NCBI GenBank assembly: GCA_026421135.1
Contig: JAPKCR010000120.1
Coordinates: 1-6,762 of the forward strand
Source of the DNA: Sulfitobacter sp.
Lineage (GTDB): Bacteria > Pseudomonadota > Alphaproteobacteria > Rhodobacterales > Rhodobacteraceae
Length of the DNA: 6,762 nucleotides
Direction: 5' to 3'
Part shown: in pieces, positions 1-5,907 of the stretch
How the letters are laid out: each line of letters opens with the position of its first letter
Position numbering within the stretch: position 1 is the first letter of the stretch
The notes under the pieces: model-generated
Databases searched by the model: none
What the model was told of the DNA's origin: nothing
The model's input: only the letters and a program-made list of their open reading frames with translations
Position numbers and translations under genes: made by a program

Positions 1-94
1 CTAAGGATATTTTGACGGCGGAACCATGTTTGATTGGTTCAAACGCAATGCCTAGCGTGCCGGTGTTACGTTTATCCATGATGAAGTCGTCGCG
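1..94 (+). pseudogene. Interrupted upstream part of a DAO-family FAD-dependent oxidoreductase gene
   Basis: The frame of the downstream oxidoreductase continues backwards through this stretch. It reads GYFDGGTMFDWFKRNA, then a TAG stop at 53-55, then RAGVTFIHDEVVAM leading into the open part at 95. A second in-frame stop, TAA, lies at 2-4. The translated residues look like the mid-region of DAO-type oxidoreductases, where a 'DG..(L/M)...F...A...GV.(Y/F)' segment ends in a strand of the FAD domain, so this was coding sequence. The TAG sits where relatives usually have a charged residue, and one base change from AAG or CAG would create it. The downstream frame is kept, so the lesions are substitutions, not indels. 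About the first 150 residues expected for the family would lie left of the window. The alternatives are a sequencing error or a contig-edge artefact. Stop-codon recoding seems unlikely because two different stop codons are involved. Confidence 0.72.
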
Positions 95-733
95 ATGACT
101 AAATCTTCCGACGGTAATCTGGTCAGCTCTGTCACCCTAAAATCGGGCAGCACCGTTGCCTGCGGAAAAGTGGTGAATGCATCTGGCCCTCGCGCACTGG
201 CCACTGCCCAGATGGCAGGGATATCCCTGCCGGTCGAGCCGCGAAAACGCTATACTTTCATCTTTGATGCGGCCGACCGGTTGGACCGCGATCTGCCGCT
301 GACAGTTGACCCGTCCGGCATCCATGTCCGCAGCGAAGGTAAATATTACATGGCGGGTTGCCCGCCGGACGATGATCCAGCCGTGGACTATGATGATTTC
401 GGGTTTGATCACAGCTTGTGGGAAAACAAGGTTTGGCCCGCGGTTGCCAACCGAATTCCCCAATTTGAACGGGTCAAGGTGATCAATGAATGGGTCGGGC
501 ATTATGCCTATAACACGCTTGACCAGAATGCGATTTTGGGGTGCCACGGTAAGGTTGCTAATTTTATTTTCATGAACGGTTTTTCGGGGCATGGCCTGCA
601 ACAATCCCCTGCAATCGGGCGCGGGATTGCCGAACTAATTGCCTATGGGGAATATCGCAGCCTCGATTTGACGCCTTTTGATTATCAGCGAATAGAGTCA
701 CAAAGAACGATAATCGAACAGGCTATCATCTAA
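95..733 (+). CDS. FAD-dependent oxidoreductase (DAO family), C-terminal remnant
   Basis: This is the longest open part of the gene, 212 codons from the ATG at 95 to the TAA at 731-733. It matches the C-terminal half of the DAO (D-amino-acid oxidase/sarcosine oxidase-like) flavoprotein family, members of which are around 370-400 residues. Recognisable parts are VVNASGPRA (residues 27-34), the usual end of the first FAD-domain lobe, the substrate-domain sheet (about 45-145), and NGFSGHGLQQSPAIGRGIAELI (161-182), the classic C-terminal FAD-contact segment. The family oxidises C-N bonds of amino or imino acids, or the alpha-hydroxyl of 2-hydroxy acids, passing electrons to oxygen or the quinone pool; the substrate here cannot be read. 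The ATG at 95 is not a convincing real start: it lies mid-domain, has no clear Shine-Dalgarno, and the N-terminal GxGxxG Rossmann part is absent. The product alone should not bind FAD. The gene sits 21 bp before the SDR gene, as in one operon. Taken with the stops upstream, it is best read as a decayed gene. Confidence 0.75.
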   Translation: MTKSSDGNLVSSVTLKSGSTVACGKVVNASGPRALATAQMAGISLPVEPRKRYTFIFDAADRLDRDLPLTVDPSGIHVRSEGKYYMAGCPPDDDPAVDYDDFGFDHSLWENKVWPAVANRIPQFERVKVINEWVGHYAYNTLDQNAILGCHGKVANFIFMNGFSGHGLQQSPAIGRGIAELIAYGEYRSLDLTPFDYQRIESQRTIIEQAII

Positions 734-741
734 CGAAAATC

Positions 742-747
742 AAGGAG
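742..747 (+). promoter_or_regulatory. Shine-Dalgarno of the uronate-dehydrogenase-like gene
   Basis: AAGGAG lies 7 nt before the ATG at 755. It fixes the start of the SDR gene and falls in the 21-bp gap after the oxidoreductase stop, so the SDR can be translated independently of the broken gene upstream. Confidence 0.8.
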
Positions 748-754
748 ACGACGA

Positions 755-1594
755 ATGTTAAAGAAATTGGTATTGACCGGCGCAGCGGGCCGTCTTGGGT
801 CCTATTTGCGCGAACCTTTGTCGAAGATGTGCGAGGAATTGGTCAGTACTGATATCGCGGCTGACATCGGCACCTTGTACCCCAACGAACGGTTTATCCA
901 AGCTGACATCGCGGTTTACGATCAAATTGCCCCGCTTCTGGAAGGGGCCGATATGGTCATCCATTTTGGCGCGATCGTGGATGAAAAACCCTTCGAAGAA
1001 TTGCTGGGGCCGAATTTTGTCGGCTCTTATAACATTTGGGAAGCAGCCTACCAGCACGGGCTGCAGCGGGTCGTTTACGCGTCGTCGATCCATGCGGTTG
1101 GCATGCACAAAAAAGCGGATTTCATTGGCATCGATGCTCCACACAAACCCGATACATTCTATGGGTTGGCCAAGTGTTTCAGTGAAGACCTTGCCAGCAT
1201 GTATTGGGACAAGCGCGGCCTTGAGGCGGTTTGCCTGCGCATCCTGAGTTGCGCACAGGTCAATAACCCCCGCGCCTTGGGGTCTTGGTTGTCATATGAT
1301 GATCTGATCCAGCTTGTCACCCGCGCCATCGACACGCCCTCGGTTGGGTTTAGCGTCGTTTACGGTGTCTCAAACAAAGACCGTGCACCGGTCGACAACG
1401 CCAAAGCATCTTTTCTGGGATATCGCCCCAAAGACAACGCCGAACAATTCGCCGAGGCCATTCTGGCTGACGCAGCACCGGCAGATCTGAAAGACCCCGG
1501 CGAAATGTGCCATGGTGGGCCGTTTGCATCGGTCGATCTAGGTCAAAGCGGCGTGGCGTCAATGAACATCGTTGACGATAAAAAGAAGACCTGA
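755..1594 (+). CDS. NAD-dependent epimerase/dehydratase family protein, uronate dehydrogenase-like
   Basis: A complete 279-residue extended/atypical SDR, presumably cytoplasmic. It carries the N-terminal dinucleotide-binding motif TGAAGRLG (residues 8-15), an acidic D33 after the second strand (fitting NAD preference), D51 in a 'QAD' segment, the YASS segment with catalytic S111 (108-111), and the catalytic YGLAK pair Y136 and K140. Overall order, spacing and segments such as EKPFE (77-81), KCFSE(D/N)LA.MY, and GY.PKDNAE.F (222-232) match uronate dehydrogenase (Udh, EC 1.1.1.203; the Agrobacterium enzyme is 265 aa). Udh oxidises galacturonate or glucuronate with NAD+ to aldarolactones. Of the substrate contacts I recall for Agrobacterium Udh, S111, H113, S165 and the carboxylate-binding arginine (R173 here) are kept, but S75 is V75 and N112 is I112, so the substrate may be a different sugar or sugar acid. 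The C-terminus has about 13 extra residues, ending in a lysine-rich tail. The start is set by the AAGGAG at 742-747. Family assignment is firm; exact substrate is open. Confidence 0.85.
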   Translation: MLKKLVLTGAAGRLGSYLREPLSKMCEELVSTDIAADIGTLYPNERFIQADIAVYDQIAPLLEGADMVIHFGAIVDEKPFEELLGPNFVGSYNIWEAAYQHGLQRVVYASSIHAVGMHKKADFIGIDAPHKPDTFYGLAKCFSEDLASMYWDKRGLEAVCLRILSCAQVNNPRALGSWLSYDDLIQLVTRAIDTPSVGFSVVYGVSNKDRAPVDNAKASFLGYRPKDNAEQFAEAILADAAPADLKDPGEMCHGGPFASVDLGQSGVASMNIVDDKKKT

Positions 1595-1607
1595 AACATG
1601 TCAGCAC

Positions 1608-1637
1608 CGGTGGTTCGGGGTTTCCCCTGATCCACCG
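1608..1637. terminator. GC-rich hairpin between convergent genes, possible bidirectional terminator
   Basis: CGGTGG (1608-1613) pairs with CCACCG (1632-1637) and GGGG (1617-1620) with CCCC (1624-1627), closing a TTT loop. The middle has one T-A and one G-T pair, a bulged T1631 and a C/T mismatch. It lies in the 63-bp gap between the SDR stop (1594) and the ATPase stop (1658), where transcription from both strands must end. No run of T follows on either strand, so it is not a textbook intrinsic terminator; it could act with Rho or as a 3'-end stabiliser. Confidence 0.45.
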
Positions 1638-1657
1638 CCCTACGCAGTCGCAATCCG

Positions 1658-2653
1658 CTAGTCCGAGAGTTCCTGCCAGCGATGGCAGGCGACCTTGTGT
1701 TCGACCCCAGCGGCCTCCAGCATTGGCTCCTCAACGCGGCAACGGTCAATCGCAAAGGGGCAACGTGTTTGAAATTTGCATCCCGGTGGCGGATTGGTCG
1801 GTGACGGGATTTCACCCTCAAGCTTTTGCGCCTTGCCCCGATCATCAGGGTCCAGAGATGGGATCGCGGACAACAAAGCCTTGGTATATGGGTGACGCGG
1901 CCCCGAAAACAGCGTGCGCGTAGGGGCGGTTTCAACGATGCGACCCAAATACATGACGGCCACATGATCGCAGACGTGCGCAACAACGCTTAGATCATGA
2001 CTGATGAACAAAAACGTCAGCCCCATGTCCTGCTGGATCGCCTTGAGCAGGTTCAAAACATCGGCCTGAATAGACACATCCAACGCCGCGACACTTTCAT
2101 CTGCGACGATAAACTTGGGTCCTGACACTAAGGCGCGCGCAATCGAGATGCGCTGGCGTTGCCCCCCCGAGAACGCATGAGGGAACCGGCGCAGGTGTTC
2201 GACATTCAACCGGCATTTCGCGGCGATTTCACGGACGCGTTCGTCGGTCTCGGTACGATTTTTGGTCAGGCCCATCACCTCGAGCGGCTCAGCAATGATA
2301 TCGCGCACCGTCATGCGAGGGCTCAATGCGGCATAGGGGTCTTGAAAGATCAGTTGGGCACGCTTTCGATAATCTTTCAGCTCTTTCTTGCCCAGCTTTT
2401 TCAGCGAATAAGACACTTCGCCATCGTCAAACAGTACGTCGCCTTTGGTGATCGGCGCAGCGCGCAGCATGGCACGGCCCAGCGTTGTTTTGCCAGAACC
2501 CGACTCCCCGACCAGCCCGAAAAAACTTCCCGGCGCAATTTCGATATCAACGTTTTCGACAGCACCGACATAGGGCTTAGGGCCAATCAAGTTGCCGCGT
2601 AAGGCATAGTGTACCGACAGGCCTTTGGCAGCGATCAGGGGTTTGCTGGTCAT
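1658..2653 (-). CDS. ABC transporter ATP-binding protein, DppF/OppF type
   Basis: A complete 331-residue ATPase on the cytoplasmic face of the importer, powering uptake with its partner ATPase. Motifs in order: Walker A GESGSGKTT (residues 49-57), Q-loop Q104 in LIFQDPYAAL, signature FSGGQRQR (161-168), Walker B FIVADES with D185 and catalytic E186, D-loop AALD (189-192), and switch H219 in ISHD. The usual Pro after the Walker B Glu is Ser (DES). After the ATPase core comes the oligopeptide/dipeptide transporter C-terminal domain, with HPYTKALLSAIP (254-265) and cysteines C292, C298, C305 and C323 spaced as in family members reported to hold a [4Fe-4S] cluster. This is the last gene of the operon; its ATG overlaps the stop of the preceding ATPase (ATGA) and it has its own strong AGGAGG. 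The two ATPases differ clearly in sequence and would form a heterodimer. Substrate cannot be told from this subunit. Confidence 0.95.
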   Translation of the reverse strand: MTSKPLIAAKGLSVHYALRGNLIGPKPYVGAVENVDIEIAPGSFFGLVGESGSGKTTLGRAMLRAAPITKGDVLFDDGEVSYSLKKLGKKELKDYRKRAQLIFQDPYAALSPRMTVRDIIAEPLEVMGLTKNRTETDERVREIAAKCRLNVEHLRRFPHAFSGGQRQRISIARALVSGPKFIVADESVAALDVSIQADVLNLLKAIQQDMGLTFLFISHDLSVVAHVCDHVAVMYLGRIVETAPTRTLFSGPRHPYTKALLSAIPSLDPDDRGKAQKLEGEIPSPTNPPPGCKFQTRCPFAIDRCRVEEPMLEAAGVEHKVACHRWQELSD

Positions 2654-3651
2654 GTTGTCCCCTCCTGCGGATCATACAGATGGCAGGCGGCAAAGTGATC
2701 CGCGTCGACGTTATGAAATGCGGGCACTTGTGCTGTACAAACTGGGCCGATGAACTCTTGGCAGCGCGTGTGATAAACACAGCCCGAGGGGCGTTCCAAT
2801 GGCGACGGGATGTCGCCGGGGATCGGGGTCAGTGGCGCGTCTATGTCATCAAGTGTTGGCAAAGCGGCCAGCAGACCGCGGGTGTAAGGGTGCGCGGGCT
2901 TGCGGATCACGTCGCGAACAGTGCCCTGTTCGACCAAGCGCCCCAGATACATTACAGCCACCTTGTCAGCGGTTTGCGCGATTACCCCCAGATCATGGGT
3001 AATAAAAATAATTCCCATGCCAAATTCCGTCACGAGATCTTTCATCAGGTCGATGACCTGCGCCTGAATGGTCACGTCCAGAGCCGTTGTCGGTTCGTCG
3101 GCAATCAGCAACTTGGGCTTTGTCGACAATGCCATCGCGATCATCGCGCGTTGGCGCATGCCGCCTGACAGTTCGAACGCGTATTGGCCAAAGCGCGTGG
3201 ATGGGTCAGAAATGCCAACGCGGTCCAGCATCTCGATCGACAGCTCTTTGGCCTGCGCCTTCGAGAAATTTGTGTGGATCAAAAGCTGTTCCACCATCTG
3301 GTCCCCGATGGATATTGCTGGCGCAAAGCTGGCCATCGGCTCCTGGAAAATAAGCGAGATCGCCCCACCGCGCACGATTTTCATTTCGCGGTCGGTCTTT
3401 AGAGACAACACGTCAACCGGCCCGTCATCCAGATGTAAAGTGATCTTGCTGTCAGGGCCGTAAACGGCATTGCCGGGGTTCAGCTTCATCAGGGATTTGG
3501 CAGTAACAGACTTGCCCGATCCGCTTTCGCCCACCAGCCCCATGACTTCGCCCGCCTCAAGGCTAAAGGACACGTTATCGACAGCCGTGATACGGCCCTC
3601 GTCTGTGTCGAATTGCAGGGTCAGGTTCTCAACGTCGATTAGTCGGCTCAT
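2650..3651 (-). CDS. ABC transporter ATP-binding protein, DppD/OppD type
   Basis: A complete 333-residue ATPase, partner of the DppF-type subunit. It shows Walker A GESGSGKSVT (residues 41-50), Q-loop Q103 in IFQEPMASFAP, signature LSGGMRQR (161-168), Walker B LLIADEP with D185 and catalytic E186, D-loop TALD (189-192), and switch H219 in ITHD. The SGGMRQR form of the signature is typical of the D-type ATPase, whereas SGGQRQR marks the F-type. The C-terminal oligopeptide domain has HPYTRGLLAALP (254-265) and cysteines C291, C297, C305 and C323 in the [4Fe-4S]-type spacing. Its ATG overlaps the stop of the permease C gene and its stop overlaps the next ATG, both as 4-bp ATGA junctions, so translation is probably coupled and subunit ratios kept even. 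Family is certain; substrate is not determined by this subunit. Confidence 0.95.
   Translation of the reverse strand: MSRLIDVENLTLQFDTDEGRITAVDNVSFSLEAGEVMGLVGESGSGKSVTAKSLMKLNPGNAVYGPDSKITLHLDDGPVDVLSLKTDREMKIVRGGAISLIFQEPMASFAPAISIGDQMVEQLLIHTNFSKAQAKELSIEMLDRVGISDPSTRFGQYAFELSGGMRQRAMIAMALSTKPKLLIADEPTTALDVTIQAQVIDLMKDLVTEFGMGIIFITHDLGVIAQTADKVAVMYLGRLVEQGTVRDVIRKPAHPYTRGLLAALPTLDDIDAPLTPIPGDIPSPLERPSGCVYHTRCQEFIGPVCTAQVPAFHNVDADHFAACHLYDPQEGTT
2661..2666 (-). promoter_or_regulatory. Shine-Dalgarno of the DppF-type ATPase gene
   Basis: On the minus strand AGGAGG stands 7 nt before the ATG at 2653, inside the last codons of the DppD-type gene. It supports this start and allows direct initiation in addition to coupling through the ATGA overlap. 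It is the best ribosome site in the operon. Confidence 0.8.
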
Positions 3652-4790
3652 TTCTTGGTATCCCCATAAGGATCAGCCGCATCGCGCAATCCGTCCCCCA
3701 CAAATACAAACGCCATCACAAGGATGATGAAAAAGATCACCGGAATGAAATACCATTGGTAGTTCAGCAAAACATCCGCGCTGGTGACGTTCTGCAACAT
3801 GACCCCCAGCGAGTTCACAGGGTCCTTGAGGCCAAGTCCAATAAAGCTGAGAGCGGTTTCGGACAGCACCATGTAGGGAAATGAGATGACAAGATCGACG
3901 ATGATATAGCTGGTGAAGCTGGGCAGCAGATGTTTGCGGATAACATGCCCGCTAGACGCCCCGCACAGCCGCGCAGCCAGCACATATTCCTGATTGCGTT
4001 CGGTCAGGATGTGGGTCCGGACACGGCGCGCCAGCGTGGGCCAGCCGATAAAGCCTAATATGATCGAGATGAAGAAGAACCTTTCTTCCGCGCTCCATGT
4101 GTCGGGGATAAAGGCGGCCAGCGCCATAAACAGCGGTATGGCCGGAATGGTGCGTACCGCATCCGTCACCATTTGGATGACTGAATCCGCCCACCCCCCA
4201 TAGAAACCCGATACGCCGCCGATCACCAAGGCAAGCACAAAGGCGATGAATACCCCGATGGTGCCCACTGCAAGCGATGTGTTGATGGCATGGAACGTAC
4301 GCGAGAAAATATCCTTGCCCGTTGAATCCGTACCGAACAGGTGGACGTAACCCTCGTCCAAGCCAAACAAATGGGTGTCGAAGGTCATGAAGAACAAGGA
4401 GTATTCCGACCCTTCGACGAAGAACTGCAGATATTGCCGTTTGTCTTTATTGACCGTCGTGACCCATCTGAAATTCGTTTTCACCGACCGCTCACGCTCT
4501 AACGCGTAGATGAACGGCCGGAGTGAGCAGCCGTTGTCATCGCAGAAATGCGGGACGGTGGGGGCACCATTCAGATAGTCTTTGTCGCGGCCTGCGATAG
4601 TTGGATCATAGGGTGTGAGGAAGGGTGCAAATATTCCGGACAGGATCAAGACCACCAACACCCAAGCCGCAACCATTGCTGCTTTTTGTTTCTTGAAACG
4701 GGTCCAGATCAGCTGCCCTTGCGACGCCGTGAAATAGGCGTCTTTTGCGGTTTGGTCGACGGCGGCGTCATAGCTATTGGTATCTGCCAT
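3648..4790 (-). CDS. ABC transporter permease, DppC/OppC type with large periplasmic insert
   Basis: A complete 380-residue inner-membrane permease, longer than the usual ~300 residues of DppC/OppC. Membrane segments by hydrophobicity are about 36-58, 172-197, 213-229, 236-252, 292-318 and 345-365. The first is followed by FAPFLTPYDP (54-63), the standard DppC hallmark. The cytoplasmic EAA coupling loop, EYVLAARLCGASSGHVIRKHLLP (268-290), contacts the ATPases. The extra length is an insert of roughly 80-90 residues (about 65-150) between TM1 and the LFGTDSTGKDIFSR segment, so it faces the periplasm; it holds SLRPFIYALERER and LQFFVEGSEY. I recall comparable inserts in PepT-family permeases tied to carbohydrate uptake, so a sugar-type ligand is inferred. 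Two cysteines within the insert (C83, C88) could form a disulfide. The gene starts 5 bp after the permease B stop, with a weak GGGG site at 4799-4802, 8 nt upstream of the ATG. Confidence 0.93.
   Translation of the reverse strand: MADTNSYDAAVDQTAKDAYFTASQGQLIWTRFKKQKAAMVAAWVLVVLILSGIFAPFLTPYDPTIAGRDKDYLNGAPTVPHFCDDNGCSLRPFIYALERERSVKTNFRWVTTVNKDKRQYLQFFVEGSEYSLFFMTFDTHLFGLDEGYVHLFGTDSTGKDIFSRTFHAINTSLAVGTIGVFIAFVLALVIGGVSGFYGGWADSVIQMVTDAVRTIPAIPLFMALAAFIPDTWSAEERFFFISIILGFIGWPTLARRVRTHILTERNQEYVLAARLCGASSGHVIRKHLLPSFTSYIIVDLVISFPYMVLSETALSFIGLGLKDPVNSLGVMLQNVTSADVLLNYQWYFIPVIFFIILVMAFVFVGDGLRDAADPYGDTKK
3661..3665 (-). promoter_or_regulatory. Probable Shine-Dalgarno of the DppD-type ATPase gene
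   Basis: On the minus strand GGGGA lies 9 nt before the ATG at 3651, inside the end of the permease C gene. It is a modest match, and coupling through the ATGA overlap probably does most of the work. Confidence 0.45.
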
Positions 4791-4795
4791 TTTCG

Positions 4796-5800
4796 TTACC
4801 CCAATATGCTGCGACGGATGCGCGGATCGACCAAGGCCAATGCGATGTCCGTGATAAAGTTGATAGCCACGATACTGCCTGTCAGGAAAAAGATAATCGC
4901 GCCCGCAAGCTGTTGGTCATTGGATCTGGCCAGTGCCTCGATCAGCAGGGAGCCGGCCTCGGTCAAGGTCAGGATCAGAGCCACGATGGGGAGTTCATTG
5001 AAGATACGGTTCAAATCGAACCCCAGCGAATTGATGATCGGGCTAAGGGCGTGGCGTGCAGGATAGCGCAGCAACAGGCGGCGGCCCGACACCCCACGCG
5101 CGGCGGCCGCTGTGACGTAAAGTTTGCTGATCTCGTCTGACATCAATGCACGCACTGTCTGGATCGCAAATGCCGTAGCTGACCAGCCTAGAATAAACAC
5201 GGGAAGCCAGACGTGACTTAGGAAATCCTTGACCTTGGCGGCGTCCCAAGGTGCGTCGCGATATTGGGCCGAGAACAGCCCCGTTAGACTGTCGCCAAAC
5301 ATCACGGTTGAAAACAGCATGATCATCAGCGCCAGAAGGAAATTCGGCAGCGCCAGCCCGAGATAGCTGACCAAACGCAGACCGTTGTTCAGGAATGGGT
5401 TGCGCGATGTGGCGGCGATGATCCCGACAGGGATCGCGATGACATAGGCCAGCACAAGTGAGCCAAGGCAGATGCCGATGCTCAACCAGACTTTTTGGCC
5501 CAAGAGTTGATTGATGTTGAGGCGCAGGATGCAACTGTCGCCAAATTCGCCTTGGAAGGCGTTGAAGATCCAACTGGTCCAGCGTTCTAAGAAAGGGCGG
5601 TTTAGTCCAAGGCGAACGCGCTCTGCCTCGATATCGGCGATCGAGATTTGCGCGCCTTGGCTGTTTTTGAATGCCAGATAGCGTTCTGCACAATCGCCGG
5701 GGACCATTTCCATCAGGGAAAAGACGATAAACGACACAAGGCAAAGCGTGATGAACGCAAGTACCAGACGGATGAACGCAAATCTTAAAAATTGCACCAT
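4796..5800 (-). CDS. ABC transporter permease, DppB/OppB type
   Basis: A complete 334-residue inner-membrane permease that pairs with the DppC-type subunit to form the channel. TM1 is at about 9-30 and ends in the family's EMVPGD (31-36). A periplasmic loop follows with LGLNRPFLERW (64-74) and GEFGDS (84-89), the usual 'LGLd.P...r...w......GdfG.S' region. Further TM segments lie near 104-130, 142-165, 197-216, 267-288 and 299-324. The EAA coupling loop is YVTAAAARGVSGRRLLLRYPARHALSPIIN (228-257). The ending ALVDPRIR (322-329) is standard for the family. Two cysteines, C37 and C90, both fall in the periplasmic loop. It is the first permease of the operon, 107 bp after the binding-protein stop. 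That gap holds an inverted repeat, and the ribosome site is weak: only a GGGG at 5812-5815, 11 nt before the ATG. Confidence 0.95.
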   Translation of the reverse strand: MVQFLRFAFIRLVLAFITLCLVSFIVFSLMEMVPGDCAERYLAFKNSQGAQISIADIEAERVRLGLNRPFLERWTSWIFNAFQGEFGDSCILRLNINQLLGQKVWLSIGICLGSLVLAYVIAIPVGIIAATSRNPFLNNGLRLVSYLGLALPNFLLALMIMLFSTVMFGDSLTGLFSAQYRDAPWDAAKVKDFLSHVWLPVFILGWSATAFAIQTVRALMSDEISKLYVTAAAARGVSGRRLLLRYPARHALSPIINSLGFDLNRIFNELPIVALILTLTEAGSLLIEALARSNDQQLAGAIIFFLTGSIVAINFITDIALALVDPRIRRSILG

Positions 5801-5810
5801 GAAAATCTTT

Positions 5811-5820
5811 GCCCCGCAAC
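5811..5820 (-). repeat. Second copy of the hairpin arm, at the permease B ribosome site
   Basis: On the minus strand this reads GTTGCGGGGC. Its first eight bases equal the 5' arm of the hairpin at 5855-5883 (GTTGCGGG), so it could pair with that hairpin's 3' arm (CCCGCAAC) instead. It contains the only purine-rich stretch before the permease B start. The repeat is seen directly; any regulatory switching is inference. Confidence 0.5.
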
Positions 5821-5854
5821 AGATTACGACCCATTTGGGTTCGCTGTTTTAACG

Positions 5855-5883
5855 GTTGCGGGCCAACAAGGCTGGCCCGCAAC
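5855..5883 (-). promoter_or_regulatory. Perfect 11-bp inverted repeat between binding-protein and permease B genes
   Basis: On the minus strand GTTGCGGGCCA, a 7-nt loop, then TGGCCCGCAAC: an uninterrupted, GC-rich 11-bp stem. It lies 25-53 nt after the binding-protein stop. No T run follows, only CGTTAAAACAG, so full termination is unlikely. In ABC import operons such intercistronic hairpins often protect the upstream mRNA from 3' decay, giving more binding protein than membrane subunits (the malE-malF gap is the known example); that role is inferred here. Confidence 0.65.
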
Positions 5884-5907
5884 ACGGTTCATTTCAACAA
5901 GCGCTGA

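Noticed and set aside
53..55. TAG read as pyrrolysine or another recoded residue
   Set aside because: A second, different stop (TAA at 2-4) interrupts the same frame, and nothing in the window suggests recoding. Nonsense mutation or sequence error is simpler.
1543..1986. 147-codon minus-strand frame overlapping both the SDR end and the ATPase end
   Set aside because: It lies in a different frame of the same strand as the ATPase and antisense to the SDR C-terminus. Its composition is Arg-rich, as expected of a shadow frame.
2079..2102. Walker B DES instead of DEP in the DppF-type ATPase, as a sign of inactivation
   Set aside because: The Walker B Asp and catalytic Glu are intact, as are Walker A, signature and switch His. 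I believe this Ser occurs in other alphaproteobacterial members, so it is a subgroup trait.
2159..2602. 147-codon open frame on the plus strand
   Set aside because: It is fully antisense to the DppF-type ATPase, which has every ABC motif in order. The translated product shows no recognisable domain and there is no convincing ribosome site.
4548..5066. 172-codon open frame on the plus strand across the permease B/C junction
   Set aside because: It runs antisense through two well-supported permease genes, and the product has no recognisable domain. A chance long frame opposite biased codons is the simplest reading.
5855..5883. Intrinsic terminator after the substrate-binding protein gene
   Set aside because: The stem is strong but is followed by CGTTAAAACAG, not a T run, and the downstream permease genes need the same transcript. 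No clear promoter is visible in the gap.
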